Positions 48,859-60,295 of a stretch of 64,000 nt of DNA are shown piece by piece. How positions within the stretch are numbered: position 1 is the stretch's first letter; the number at the start of each line of letters is the position of its first letter. Source of the DNA: Tretioscincus oriximinensis (Eukaryota > Chordata > Lepidosauria > Squamata > Gymnophthalmidae); NCBI GenBank assembly GCA_022410635.1, contig JAJVDF010000045.1, positions 89,363 through 153,362 on the forward strand, in the 5' to 3' direction. The notes beneath the pieces are model-generated. The model saw only the letters and a program-made list of their open reading frames with translations. It did no database searches and was not told the DNA's origin. Made by a program: the position numbers and the translations under genes.

Positions 48859-49905
48859 AGATCACCTTAGATCTCATTTCTCCATATTCATCTCAGGATC
48901 AGCCCTGTTTCTGTGGTCAATTTCCTACTGGATCATTCATGGTTCCGTTGGAGAGGATTGTAAGGGACTTCTGGATTTCCATCTTAGTTTTGTTTGTGTG
49001 GCACAAAAAAGAAAATAATTGTAGTCAAGATAAAATTAATATTTTCTTTTTAAAAAACTCAATTTTAACTGATCTGTAATATTTAATTAGAACTGTGATC
49101 TATGCTATATTAGTTTTTGTTTAGAGGCCTAATGGGAATAATTCACTCCTGTTTCTTGTCTCAGTTTGCTTTCCAATCTTGAAGGAATAATGGATGGCTG
49201 ATTGAATTCTGCTCCCCAATTGATCACTGGATTCAACAGTTATACTGCTTCTCTTTGCTAAATAGTAGAACCAGATATTTTGACTTTTGTTTCAAATGTT
49301 CATGGGTTTCTTTTTACCTTGTCTTTGCAATGGAAATGCTGGGAAATTTTCCCTTTATGACTGTATTATTTTTTCTGGAAGGAGGGGGAATGGGACTTCA
49401 TGATATGTAAAATGGTAATGTACTGAATTTTGTTTTTGCCAGTATTTCAGATCTATGACTGCTGTATCCAAAATTGCCAACATTTTGTTAAACTGTAATT
49501 TATTTTAAAATAGTGAGCATGTTTTTTATATGGTCATACCTAAGAACAGTGATAATCAGTTTTAACTTGACTAATGAAGTTGGTAATTCTTAAATAGTTA
49601 ACAGCCCTTAATGTTAACTAAGTGTGCATTTTATTTTTATTATTATTTGTACAACATAGTCATATAGAATTCTAGTGCATTACTTCAGGTCCAAAGATTA
49701 AAGGGTATGCAAAGTGCCTCCATCCTGCCATTTGAAGCACAGACTCCAGCACTCATTCTCAAGCCCTTGAAGTTGAATGAGAAAGTGNTCTGCATTAGGG
49801 ATATCTATTTCTTCGTAGCAGAAAAAATGTTGGCATCCACTGGGTCAGGTTATCATGTACAAATTGTACATCTTGTAAATAAAAGTTAGTGCTAGAAGGA
49901 TGTAT
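48859..49905 (+). other. TMEM41B: TMEM41B 3' untranslated region (end inferred)
   Basis: AU-rich sequence follows the stop. The first strong poly(A) signal is AATAAA at 49878-49883, followed about 20 nt later by T/GT-rich sequence (TGTATCTTTGTTCTG). Cleavage is therefore expected near 49900. Small open frames inside are not genes. Confidence 0.65.
49878..49883 (+). promoter_or_regulatory. TMEM41B: Poly(A) signal AATAAA of TMEM41B
   Basis: A canonical hexamer about 1.0 kb after the stop codon, with a GT-rich downstream element. Later alternative signals cannot be excluded. Confidence 0.65.
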
Positions 49906-52689
49906 CTTTGTTCTGATAAAAGCCTGATTAAACTTAATTTTAGAAATGTGTTCTGTTACAATTTTTACTCCCAAGATTATTATACCTTTTATTGTCCATA
50001 AATTTATTTATTTATAGGCTCCATGATCCTACTCCAATGCAGAATGGTTTCTTAAGCATGCCTCTGTCTCTAAGTCTGTGTACTTTTAAATTGTTATATG
50101 TGTAGTAGTGAATGGTTAGTCAAGTAATATTTTTGTCCATGTGAGCTGGACAAGCTTCTTTGCTAACTTTTTGTGTCTCTAAGTCAGTACCAGCATGCTT
50201 AGTCAGGTCAAGAGACCACTATGTGCAATATATCAGCTGGTCTGAAGAAATATAATATCCTCTATTTTCATAAATAGATTGATATATATGCATTACTCTT
50301 AGATTTCACCTACAATGCACAGCATCCTACAGTTTGGAATCCGTTCTCTTTTTTCTGANTCCCTTGGTACTTCTTTATTACAGGCTCTAGAACACCATAG
50401 GAGACTAATGTGCTGACTCAAGACAGTGAACATGAAAGGGGTGAATGGATAGCACCTAAAATAAGAAAATGTGCTAGATAATTAGCAACAGTAACAATTA
50501 AATTGCCATAAAAATGACGATGGGATTTGAACTTTTGGGCAGGGAAATAATGGAATCTCATTTGTTTGAAGGTCTGAGGCTAGAGTATATATGGAGTACT
50601 CTTCTCCCCAGATTAAAGTTTCAGTTGCTGGTGTTATGCTGAACATTAAATCACTTTCATAATACCTGCTGTCGTTGTTGTTTTTCAAGACTACTAACCA
50701 GCCTAATAAGAGAACCACAGCCTTTTTTTAAGAGAGAGAAGGAGTTTGACAGAGTGACACTGTCTATACCCACAAGCTTCCAGAAGATAGAAAACAGCAC
50801 TACTTCCCTGACTGACATTTAACCTTAGGAAAAACCACTGTTAGTTGATGGATCAATGGTTGAGCTAAACTGGAAGTGGGACATCCCAAGCTTTGGCCAG
50901 TGTGGCCAAGTAGAAATGCTCATCACACTCTTTTAATCTTACTTTGGGCTGAAGAACCAGCTCTCCCACAACCAGCTCCTCCTCCTCCTCTTCCTAATTT
51001 GATCAAGGGACACAAACACTTTGTGGTGCAGGAAACTGCTGATCCAAGTGTTTGACATGGTAAAGTGCAGTATTTGATATGCTGAAAGCACTTCTCATTT
51101 TCAGTCCATGATGCTGATGATATCGAGCATCAAGGTTAACTTGGAGATTCCATGCTAAATACCTAGACATGTCTGACACCGTGGGGAAAGGGGGTAAACC
51201 TTGGAGGAGCAGGATGCCAGGGATAGGATACTTGCTAGGAAACCATTAATGGTACAGAAATGACATTTAAATGATGGTTGTTTACTACAGAGAAATGTGA
51301 ATGTTTAAATGTTTAAAATGTTTAAATGTTTGGGTGGGAAAATACTGCAATCCCATTGGTTTGAGGGCCCAAGCAAAGAGTAAACAAGGAACACTCTTTT
51401 CCCTAGAAAGTGCTCTGGTTCTACTTTATTTGTTGATGTTGAGCAACAAATAAAGTGCAATGCTGTGTGATACATTAAAGTGGAAAATATTTTAGATTTG
51501 TTAGAGATTGGGAAATATTTTGGGACAAACTAAGTTTATACAACTAAGGTTGCAGTGCAGTTTTTAAGAAATCTCTGTGGGTACATCAGCAACTAAGCAA
51601 TAATCCAGCTTAGGAAAACCTACTTTTGGGTGATGAGGATTTGAATTATGTACATAATATTGAGTTGAGTGAAGGACTAGACAATAAAATTCAAGCAGTA
51701 AGATAAAAGGCAATATAAGAATTCACATAGTCATACAGGAGAGCTGCAGCTTTAATGAGCAAGTAAAAGAGAAGATTTTAGCATCTGGTGCAATTTCTAT
51801 TTCTGCGCCCATTAAAACTGCAAATCATCTCATTTTTTATCACAATCCTACCTGCCCAACTGAAATTTCATAAAAGAAGGTCTTATAATTTCTCTGAGTG
51901 TTGNAAGGATTAAGGACGCACAGGAAAGCCTTTTGATCATGGCTTCCACATTTTNGAACAACCACTCTGAAGATTTGCCAAGCACGTACATTGTGTCATT
52001 TTCTGTGCCTGGGTAAAACTTACCTTTTACCTAGTCTTTAGATTCTTAGCTCCCTTTGGCATGGTGAATGGGTGGGAATTTTATTTTAAATAAGTTTTTA
52101 TAATGTGTATATTTTATGCTAGTGTTTTTATCTGCCCTGCAACTTGCTGGTATGCAGGACAGTATATAAATTTATAAATGTAATTAAAAACAAAAAGGTA
52201 ATAATAGATAAGGTAAACTTTAACTAATGAGAGTGAGATACAATTCCTCGTGGTTTTAAATGATTGTGGAATTAACCAGGGAAAATAGATCCTGGACTCT
52301 ATGTTCTACCAACAAGGATAACTGAAGGGTGGGAAGAGAAAGAGGTATCTTTTCCTTCCCCAAAGAAGCCAAAGTTTAGTGGGATCAGATCCACTCATAG
52401 AACAGACAGGAAGGGAAAGGATAAATGGGATGGAGAGAGGAAAAGTACTCTTGTCACCAGAAATGAAAGCATTAAAAAATATGGACAGAGAAAGGCAAAT
52501 AAAATTAGCATTCAATTTGAAGAATGTGACGAAAGCAAAAATTATCTGTGTACAGCACCTGTCTTTCTGAGGCTCATTTCCAAAATATGCAAAGATCCTG
52601 TTAAAATTTTAATCTTTCCAACTTTAAGTAATTTCTGTGTATGTTAGAAAGTAACAATCCCTACATAGGAGAATCTGTTTAAGGAGGAG

Positions 52690-52850
52690 CTCTGCTGAAT
52701 CAGGACCTCCCAGTTGATCCAGCATCCTGTCTCATACAGTGGTCCACCAATTGCTTCTGGGCTTCTCAAGCAGAGTACAAATGGAAATAATTCCCTGCAC
52801 ATTTCCTTTGCATGACTTGGTTACAGCTCTCCATTATAAGAAGTGTCTGA
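52690..52850 (-). mobile_element. CR1 LINE 3'-end fragment
   Basis: CTGCTGAATCAGGACCTCCC, then CCAGCATCCTGTCTCATACA and GTGGTCCACCAATTGCTTC, is a reverse CR1 3' UTR of a diverged subfamily. Confidence 0.65.
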
Positions 52851-53012
52851 TCCCAACTACTTTCTGTTCTGATATGAAAGAGGATGGAGCACATGTAGGA
52901 GATCTTCAACCACTGGACACAGGTACAGGCTTTCATCTGTGTTCCTCTTCACTAGCCACTACTTCCTTAGAAGGCCTTGCCCTTCAGTTCTACAGATGTT
53001 AATATGCTCAAT

Positions 53013-53200
53013 GTCAGAGAAATAGCCATGTTAGTCCAGTAGAAAGTCCAGCAAAGGGGCCAGTAGCACTTTAAGACTAACTTGAGAAAAGTGAGTGGCA
53101 TAAGCTTTTGTAGACATGTCTACTTTTCTCAAGTTATGCCACTTATGCCACCCACTTTTCTCAAGTTAGTCTCAAAGTGCTACTGGCCCCTTTGCTGGAC
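53013..53200. repeat. Fold-back duplication of the hammerhead-like repeat
   Basis: The left arm, from GTCCAGCAAAGGGGCCAGTA (53046) to GTGGCATAA (53103), is repeated almost exactly in inverse at 53134-53200, which ends CCCCTTTGCTGGAC. The arms are about 58 bp with one or two mismatches. The left arm aligns with 24111-24175. The DNA or RNA could form a long hairpin. Confidence 0.88.
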
Positions 53201-54132
53201 AATATACTCAATGGTCATAGATGTGGGGCTTTATTGAAAAGTTTTAGTAGTCCAAATTGACAATGGATCAATTTTATATACATGCTTGTTATTGCTTTCA
53301 AAAAGCTCTTTAATAATTATATTTTAATAATGATTTTCATCATCATTTATAGGACAGACATTAAATCTGACTGAAAAATAGAAAATTTTGTTACTTTCAA
53401 TAGCAAAAAATCAATTTTTTTATATTTTAAATATTTTATAGTTACAACTATGTTATATTGGCGAGCTCACAAGCTTTAGTTTGATAAACTTAAGGACAAA
53501 GTGTTCCTACTTAGATGAAGTTAGATGTGGTAAAACTAGAAAAATGATAACAGGGTTGTCTTCTTAAGGCCTGTCTACTTATTTGCAGGAATACATTTTA
53601 ATAGAAAGTGCTGTGTCTTACTAAATACATAATTTACTAATGAGGCTTTATCAATAAATATCCACTACATGTGCACCTATGCAGTAAAACATGGGCTCGT
53701 ATATATTTTTACATTTTACATTCAGAATGCAGTGATTGTAGCACATTATGAAGTAATAGCATGGATGAGAAAGAGGAAAGATGTGATCTATAATTTTCTT
53801 TTTGTAATGTGTAGCCTTTTGGTATCTCTTTGAAATAAGATAGTTTTAGTAATCTTTCTGGTGGTACAGCAAGCCTGTGTAATACCTGGATGAATATTTT
53901 GATGGTAAGTTATCAGGTCCAATTAAAGTAATTGACAAAGATAAATATTGTTTGATCACCAAAGGAGTGTTTTTCCTGCCTTCCATAATGGTGTATTTCA
54001 AATAAAAAGCTGTGTTAATCTGGGTCAAGAAAAATCTAGCAAGGGGGTCTCGTTGCCCTTCAGAGATTATCATGAAAAAGGTAGGCAGCATAAGTTTTAT
54101 ACTCCATTTTTCTTAACCCTGTCTGGACACAG

Positions 54133-54188
54133 CCTGACAAATAATAACAGAATTGTAAATGTGGAAATAATAATAGAATTGTAAATGT
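54133..54188 (+). repeat. Short tandem duplication (~26 bp unit)
   Basis: AATAATAACAGAATTGTAAA then TGTGG is repeated directly after itself with one change. Confidence 0.8.
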
Positions 54189-54746
54189 GGGTGTTTAATC
54201 AGATCAAATGCAGCTTAAGAATGGTAGTTAATCCTTTTAAGTAAAAGAATGTGCATGGATAAAAGAAGTGCAGCAAAGCAAACATGTTCCAATGAAATAT
54301 GTGCAGAAAAGTGGAGAGAAGATACTCTAAGAGTGCCGAGAGGCTGAGCAGTGTGCTACACAATAATTATCTCTATTGAATCCACTGTGGATNGACTGGA
54401 ATTCATTGATGTATTCCAGATCTGCCGCTTCTCTTTCAAAACTTCCTTTGTAATTTCTTTTTTTAAAGACTGCTGTTCTGAGGTCTGAGATGGAGTCTCT
54501 TGCCTTCCATGATTTTGTCTCTTTAAACTCTTTGGTTTGTATTTTTGCTGTAAACTGTTCGTATTTGTTTGAATTCTCTCATTTGTTATTCATTTCTATT
54601 GGAGAAAATTGCATCTGAAGTAGTATAAAGCATGGAATTTTGATGCAGTTTAGAAACTACAAGCAAATATTGAGTTCCCAATATGGTTACTGTACTCATA
54701 CTCAGTAAAAGCATCTCAGACATGACCTAGAAATGGTAAGTTTCAC

Positions 54747-56047
54747 ACTGGATTGGAAACTGGCTAAAGGATAGAAAACAGAAGGTAGTATTAAATGGAC
54801 AGTTCTCTGAGTGGAAAGAGGTAAGAAGTGGGGTACACCAGGGGTCTGCACTGGGACCCTTGCTTTTCAATATATTCATAAATGATCTGGATGCTGGGGT
54901 GATTAGTGAAGTAGCTAAGTTTGCTGCCGACACTAAGTTGTTCAGGGTAGTGAAAACTGAAAGTTATTGTAAGGCACTCCAGAGTGATTTATTCAAATTG
55001 GGTNAGTGGGCATCAAAGTGGCAAATGCACTTCAATTTAAGCAAGTGCAAGGTCATGCACATTGGGGCAAAGAACCCCAACTACTCCTACCACCTGATGG
55101 GAACCAAACTTTCTGTGACCAAGCAAGAAAAGGATCTTGGGGTGTTGGTGGACAATTCAATGAAAATGTCAACCCAGTGGCAACACCCTGGCCCCTAAGG
55201 TTCTTTGTTCTGCAGGAGCAAAGGAGAAACTCCAGTGCCCAAGGCTATTTCTGTCATCATCACTTACTGACTGGAAGTCAACCCAGTGTGCAGCAGCAGC
55301 AAAAAAGGCAAATTCCATGTTGGGGATAATTAGGAAAGGAATCGAAAACAAGTCAGCAAATGTTGTTTTGCCTCTTTATAAATCTGTGGTGAGGCCACAT
55401 TTGGAATACTGTGTTCAATTCTGGTCACCACATCTCAAGAGGGATATTTTGGAACTGGAGAAGGTGCAGAAAAGGGCAACAAAAATGATCAAGGGTCTGG
55501 AGCACCTCNCTTATGAAGTCAGGCTGCAACGTCTGGGCCTCTTCAGCCTTGAAAGGCGACGTTTGAGAGATGATCTGATTGAAGTGTACAAAATCATGCA
55601 TGGGATGGCAGGCTGAATATGGAAAAATGTTTTCTCTATCACACAACACAAGGACCAGAGGGCACTTCTTAAAACTGTTGGGTAGAAAAGTGAGAACAGA
55701 CAAACGAAAGTATTTTTTCACCCAGAGGGTCATCAGCCTGTGGAATTCACTTCCTGAAGAGGTAGTGATAGTTAGCAGCTTGGATAGTTTCAAGACGGGA
55801 CTAGACAGGTTTATGGATACCAAGGGTATAAATGGATACTAGGATGGATGTCTGGATGTTGCCTTCGGGATGGAGCCACAGGCAGGACTCCTGAGATACC
55901 ATTTGCAGGGAGTCATGAACAGGTGCACATTTTGCTTTCCTCTGTTCAGACTGCCCAGGTGCATCTGGTGGGCCTCTGTGTGAGACAGAATGCTGGACTT
56001 GATGGGCTGGGCCTTATCCAGTATGGCTCTTCTTAGGTTCTTATGTA
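54747..56047 (+). mobile_element. CR1 LINE, 1.3 kb 3' part with a 97-bp insertion
   Basis: This is ORF2 C-terminal sequence from WKLAKG-like codons through PRLLFNIFINDLDAG-like sequence and then NVVLPLYKSVVRPHLEYCVQ (about 55360) to the 3' UTR ending TCTTAGGTTCTTA. The polymerase motif is changed to AAD, losing the first catalytic Asp, and frames shift, so it is dead. Relative to the 34.4 kb copy it has an extra 97 bp at 55180-55276. Confidence 0.9.
55180..55276. mobile_element. 97-bp insertion with 12-bp TSD inside CR1
   Basis: The direct repeat GTCAACCCAGTG lies on both sides (55168-55179, 55277-55288), while the related CR1 at 35.7 kb has it once. The insert has no poly(A) tail and no inverted ends. 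It can form a small hairpin CTTTGTTC-GAGCAAAG. Its source is unknown. Confidence 0.75.
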
Positions 56048-56974
56048 GCATGTGAAAGATAATTTTCCTTTCCTAATTTTCACAACCATAAAATGTACAG
56101 TACTCAGGTTAAATATTATTGGCAGCTGAACTGACAGAATAAGGGGGTACTATTAATGTGGATTGTAGATGGGGTGGAGACACTAGCATGTGACAGCTAT
56201 ATTCCTTTTGGACCACTCCTTTTTTCCTGTGTGCCGGTGCAGTATCTACTTTTTCAGAATTAGTTATACCCTATAACTTATTTTTTGGAGTATGAAACCC
56301 ATTTAGTCTTTTTTTTATTACTCATTTAGTCTTAGGGGGATGGATGGATTTGTGGGGCAGTTATGAAAAGGCTGAGAATCAAGACTTTGAATTCCTGAGG
56401 CTAAATCACCAAAATGAAACTTATTTCCATTTTTGGTTGGTTTCTTTTAATGCTACTCTTAAGGCAATTACTATAGTAACTGTTCATATCTGGTTCAGCT
56501 AAATGCTGCCAAGAGTCTCAGGTACCATCTTTTCAGTATGGTCTTATGGGATTTTGAAACGTGTACATAATTTTTCTGCAGCAATTTAATTAGTATTAAC
56601 TCATACTGAAGTGTGGATCNCAATAGACTAAACTGACAGTGCCGAATCTTTTTTTATACTCGGTCAGGTAGCTCTCCAGCTTTACTTGCAGTTAGATAGG
56701 GAATTGTTTTGGCTTGTGCTATTGCCGCTATATCATTTTGTGCTTTTATGTCGGNGGTAAATTGCTTTAAAAGTTCCTTAGCCTTATGTCCTATTTCTCC
56801 AAGGGCTTGTAAGGACAAGCCAAGGTGGGTTAGCTCTTGTAGACATAGGAACGGCAATCTGTCTGGAGACATGGGTATAGGTTTTTGCCAATAGTTGAAT
56901 TGTCTAGATTATAACTTGGCATTTCAAGGGAGCCATTCCTAGTTCCACCCGGACAGCTGCAGACGATGTTGATC

Positions 56975-57460
56975 TACATAAGAACATAAGAAGAGCCATA
57001 CTGGATCAGGCCACAGCCCATCGAGTCCAGCATTCTGTGTCACACAGAGGCCCACCAGATGCANTAAGAAGAGCCATACTGGATCAGGCCACAGCCCATC
57101 GAGTCCAGCATTCTGTGTCACACAGAGGCCCACCAGATGCACCTGGGCAGTCNGAACAGAGGAAAGCAAAATATGCTGCTCCTGTTCGTGACTCCCTGCA
57201 AATGGTATTTCAAGAGTCCTGCCTGTTGCTCCATCCCGGAGGCNACATCCAGACAACTATCTTAGTATCCATTTANACCCTTAGTGTCCATAAACCTGTC
57301 TAGTCCTGTCTTGAAACTATCCAAGCTGTTAGCTACCACTACCTCTTCAGGAAGTAAATTNCACAGGCCGATGACCCTCTGGGTGAAAAAATACTTTCCT
57401 TTGTCTGTTCTCACTTTTCTACCCAACAGTTTTAAGGAGTGCCCTCTGGTCCTTCCCAAT
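56975..57460 (-). mobile_element. CR1 LINE 3' part, internally duplicated
   Basis: This is the reverse complement of the CR1 terminus (AAGAACATAAGAAGAGCCAT at the left) with the ORF2 end (RTRGHSLKLLGRKVRTDKGK) at the right. A 77-bp unit at 56987-57063 is repeated at 57065-57141, joined by a single N. Confidence 0.85.
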
Positions 57461-57685
57461 ATCCAACGCAACTGTTTTAAGTTGGAAAACCTCCAGTTTA
57501 TAAATATTTGTGGAGAAGAGGAATGTTTCAGTCACTGTGAGCTCCTTTGAAGAAAGGTAGAATACAAGTTGAATAACAAATATGAACCCTAAATACTGTT
57601 ATTTTTGGAGGAAACCAGAGAAAAGCAGTGAAGTGAAAATGAACGGAAAGAAAGTGGATTTGTAAGAGTCTGGAAGGGCCNGTCC

Positions 57686-57823
57686 ACACGGAGTCTTATT
57701 CTGGGTAATATAACGGGACAGAGCTTGACCATACACATGCCAGTATAGACGATGGCAGGCCCCACTAGCATGTGGATGGCAGGCTCCTATTCCGAGGTAT
57801 CGTCCGGGATAAGGCTCCATGAT
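57686..57823 (-). mobile_element. Palindromic-end MITE, copy 2, next to the DENND5A promoter
   Basis: On the minus strand it reads GAGCCTTATCCCGGACGATA, then AATAGGAGCCTGCCATCC and GGTCAAGCTCTGTCCCG, and it ends CCCAGAATAAGACTCC. It aligns along its length with 17516-17650. It lies about 470 bp upstream of the DENND5A start codon, at the left edge of the CpG island. Confidence 0.65.
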
Positions 57824-58131
57824 GACGACGACGAGTTGTCGAGTCGTCGACTGAACGAAATTGTTTCCGTTAGCATCATTGCTCCCCTCAGCCTCAGCCA
57901 CCACAAACCGCAAGGAGCATCACGTCATCNTCTCTGGCCACTGCGCATGTGCAGCAGCATTGCGGTTCTCGCCGCTATTCCTCCTCCTTGCCCTCCGCAA
58001 CATCTGGGCAAATGGGAGACGGAGGGAGAGCGGCGTCCGGTTGTTCTGCCGTGCGCTCGCTTGCCCGCCGCCGCGTTTCAGGCCTGCTGCCGCCGCTACC
58101 CACAATGCCGTGCGGCTGTGGCCGCTCCGTC

Positions 58132-58251
58132 ATGGAGGAGGCAGCAGCGCTGCTGGGGACCGCCGAAGCCGATGCAGCAGCAGCAGCCGGAGGAGCCGAC
58201 GCCTTGGCTGAGACGCCCCGAAGCGTTTCTTGCGGCCTCCGGGCGGCCTGA
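58132..58251 (+). other. Possible upstream open reading frame of DENND5A
   Basis: An ATG in GTCATGG context opens a 39-codon frame, starting MEEAAALLGTAEADAAAAAG and ending TGA at 58249-58251, 44 nt before the DENND5A ATG. It would be a translated uORF only if transcription starts upstream of 58132, which the sequence cannot show. Confidence 0.3.
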
Positions 58252-58295
58252 GTTGCTGCGCCCGCCNGCCTCGAGTCACTCCTCGCCTAGCTAGC

Positions 58296-58437
58296 ATGAG
58301 TGGCGACGGCAGCAGCAGCGGCGGGGGAGGCGGCGGGGCCCCCTCCTCGTCTCCGTCTGCCCCCGGTCGCTTCGCAGACTACTTCGTGATTTGTGGGCTG
58401 GACACCGAGACGGGGCTGGAGCCCGACGAGCTCTCGG
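58296..58437 (+). CDS. DENND5A: DENN domain-containing protein 5A, coding exon 1 (rest outside window)
   Basis: DENND5A (Rab6-interacting protein 1) is a guanine-nucleotide exchange factor for Rab39 and binds Rab6 at the Golgi. It has uDENN-cDENN-dDENN, RUN and PLAT domains. Only the first exon is here: 47 codons plus one base. After a Gly/Ser-rich, poorly conserved head it reads [20 protein letters not shown] then ELS, identical to the start of the human uDENN domain. The donor is G|GTGAGT. An in-frame ATG lies 66 nt upstream at 58230, but MSGDGSS matches the human MSGGGGG start and is preferred. The second exon (expected to begin near LCQYIQASKARDG) was not found before 64000. Confidence 0.95.
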
Positions 58438-60295
58438 GTGAGTCGCCTGTGCACGGCGCTCCGCTAAGTGCCTCTTCCCTCCCTTAGGGATGCTCGGCCG
58501 GCCGCGGTCGTCGACGTCTGCTGCCTCCTACCGCCCCGGGGCGCCTTTCGCCCTGTCAGAAACATCCTTTTGAAAAGCTTTTGACAAATCTGAGCGTGTG
58601 AAGGGCTTAACGCGTGTCCTGACGGGGCTTGGTGGGCGCTGGGGATTGCCCCGTCTAAAAAGCACGGTGCCTGTTTTGTGCCCTGGAAGCCTGTTTCATA
58701 ACCTAACTTCTTTATAACGCTGCCTTAGTTCGGTGTGGCGCCCTCCAGGTCTTTTGAACGGCAGGGCCCGCCGGCCTCAGAATCCGCTCCCGAGGACGCG
58801 ATCCTGGAGCTTGTGGTTCAAAACATTTGGCGAGGCAGGGCTGTGTTGGTTACAAATGCAACAAGCCCTGTTGTATCTCAGAAGACCTACCCATCTGTGA
58901 GGAAAATTCTCAGTGGAAATAGGCACTGCTTTGTTTTGCTAGCAGCATGACCCTTGTCTTTTCTCTTTTACTTCAGCTTTTGCATTCTGGGGCCCAGCAC
59001 ATTTACATTTCAATCAGGTCTCCCATACATTTTTTTGGAATATCCATGATTTCCCCCATGAAATATCTAAAAATATACAGTAGAATAAGTAAGCAATGTT
59101 TGGACGAGTCTCAATCTGCCCCTTAAAATGCTTCATTTTTNAAAAAATTGCTTTTTGGCAGGTTTAAAAAAACGCATCAACAACAAATCACATAAGTTTC
59201 ACTTCTCACCGGTAAAATGAGAACTGCATATTGAATGCTATTTTCTCATCTTGTCTACACATTAGCAACCACCTGGTTTCATGTTGTTACTATAATTTGT
59301 TTTCTTGCAAATAATTATATTACTTTTTCACTTACTTTTAAAAACTAACACTTTCTGGAGAAGAAGCCAAAAAAGAAAACATTTTGTAACAAGGCAGAAG
59401 TAATTTTTCTTCCAGGTGCTGCAGATGTTACCTGGTAGTTCTCTTCTCCAGCCATTAAAGGTGTAAATCTTTATCCCAGATTTTATCTGGTAACCTTGGT
59501 TACATCAGTCAGTGTACTTTGGGTTATCCAGAACTTTTTGGATTCTAGAATTACTTTTGTGTTAAATAGTTGAAACATATTCTTATTTTAGCCATAATTA
59601 AAACTTCCATTTTTAAAAATATATATTAGATNATTTGTTGAGTAAGCCATATCTGAATTTTCTCTATAAATACTCAAATTCATTCAGTGACAATTTTTAT
59701 TAAGTTTCTTTTTTAATTGTGATGAAATCATCCTAAATTGAGTTTCTTGACAATGTAGCTATGAGGACCCAGGAAGCAGTGGACGGTTCTTTCGGTCAGT
59801 AGAAAATGATAACTATGTCAGAAGTCTTCTTTTCATGGCTGACTAAATTTCCCTGCTTTTGCTTCTTCCATAATACCCAAGTTCTTAAAACTATGCCAGT
59901 TCAAGATAAAAACTTCCAGTTGCATTGGGAATGGGATGACTATCTTCCACTTTCTGTCATGGTTCCCAGAGATTTGGTATCTTTCTTTCCTTGTCACTGT
60001 TTAATGCAAACTGCAGTATAATCTGCCAGTAATTAGATAATGTACATTTGTACATTTGTATTCACATCTAGAATTGTCACTAAAAACTGTTGTGTAGTAC
60101 AAATACAAGTGAGTTATTTTAGTCTATGGAAAACCAGGATTAGCGCAACTGTGACTTACACTATCTAGTTAGTTTAACAATTACGTTGATTAAATGGAGA
60201 ACTCCTCTTTAGGTAGTGTTCTGACATACTTTTAATCCAACTTCAACTAGTTTGTTCCTAGTTCAGTCCAATTAAAGACTGAAGATTGATTAAAA

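Larger units (their letters stand above)
49906..57680. other. TMEM41B-DENND5A intergenic region
   Basis: It holds an old repeat pair (50537-50650 and 51335-51440, sharing the ATTKGTTTGARGG and AGAGTA phrases), a fold-back hammerhead-like repeat (53013-53200), a 1.3 kb CR1 (54747-56047) and a reverse CR1 (56975-57460). The rest, such as 51.5-52.6 and 53.3-54.7 kb, shows nothing recognisable. Confidence 0.8.
57890..58560. promoter_or_regulatory. DENND5A: DENND5A CpG-island promoter
   Basis: A CpG-dense block around the first coding exon. It has a CRE/E-box-like CACGTCAT at 57921-57928 and a NRF1-like palindrome TGCGCATGTGCA at 57942-57953. No TATA box was seen. The transcription start is probably between about 57960 and 58200. 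Confidence 0.8.
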
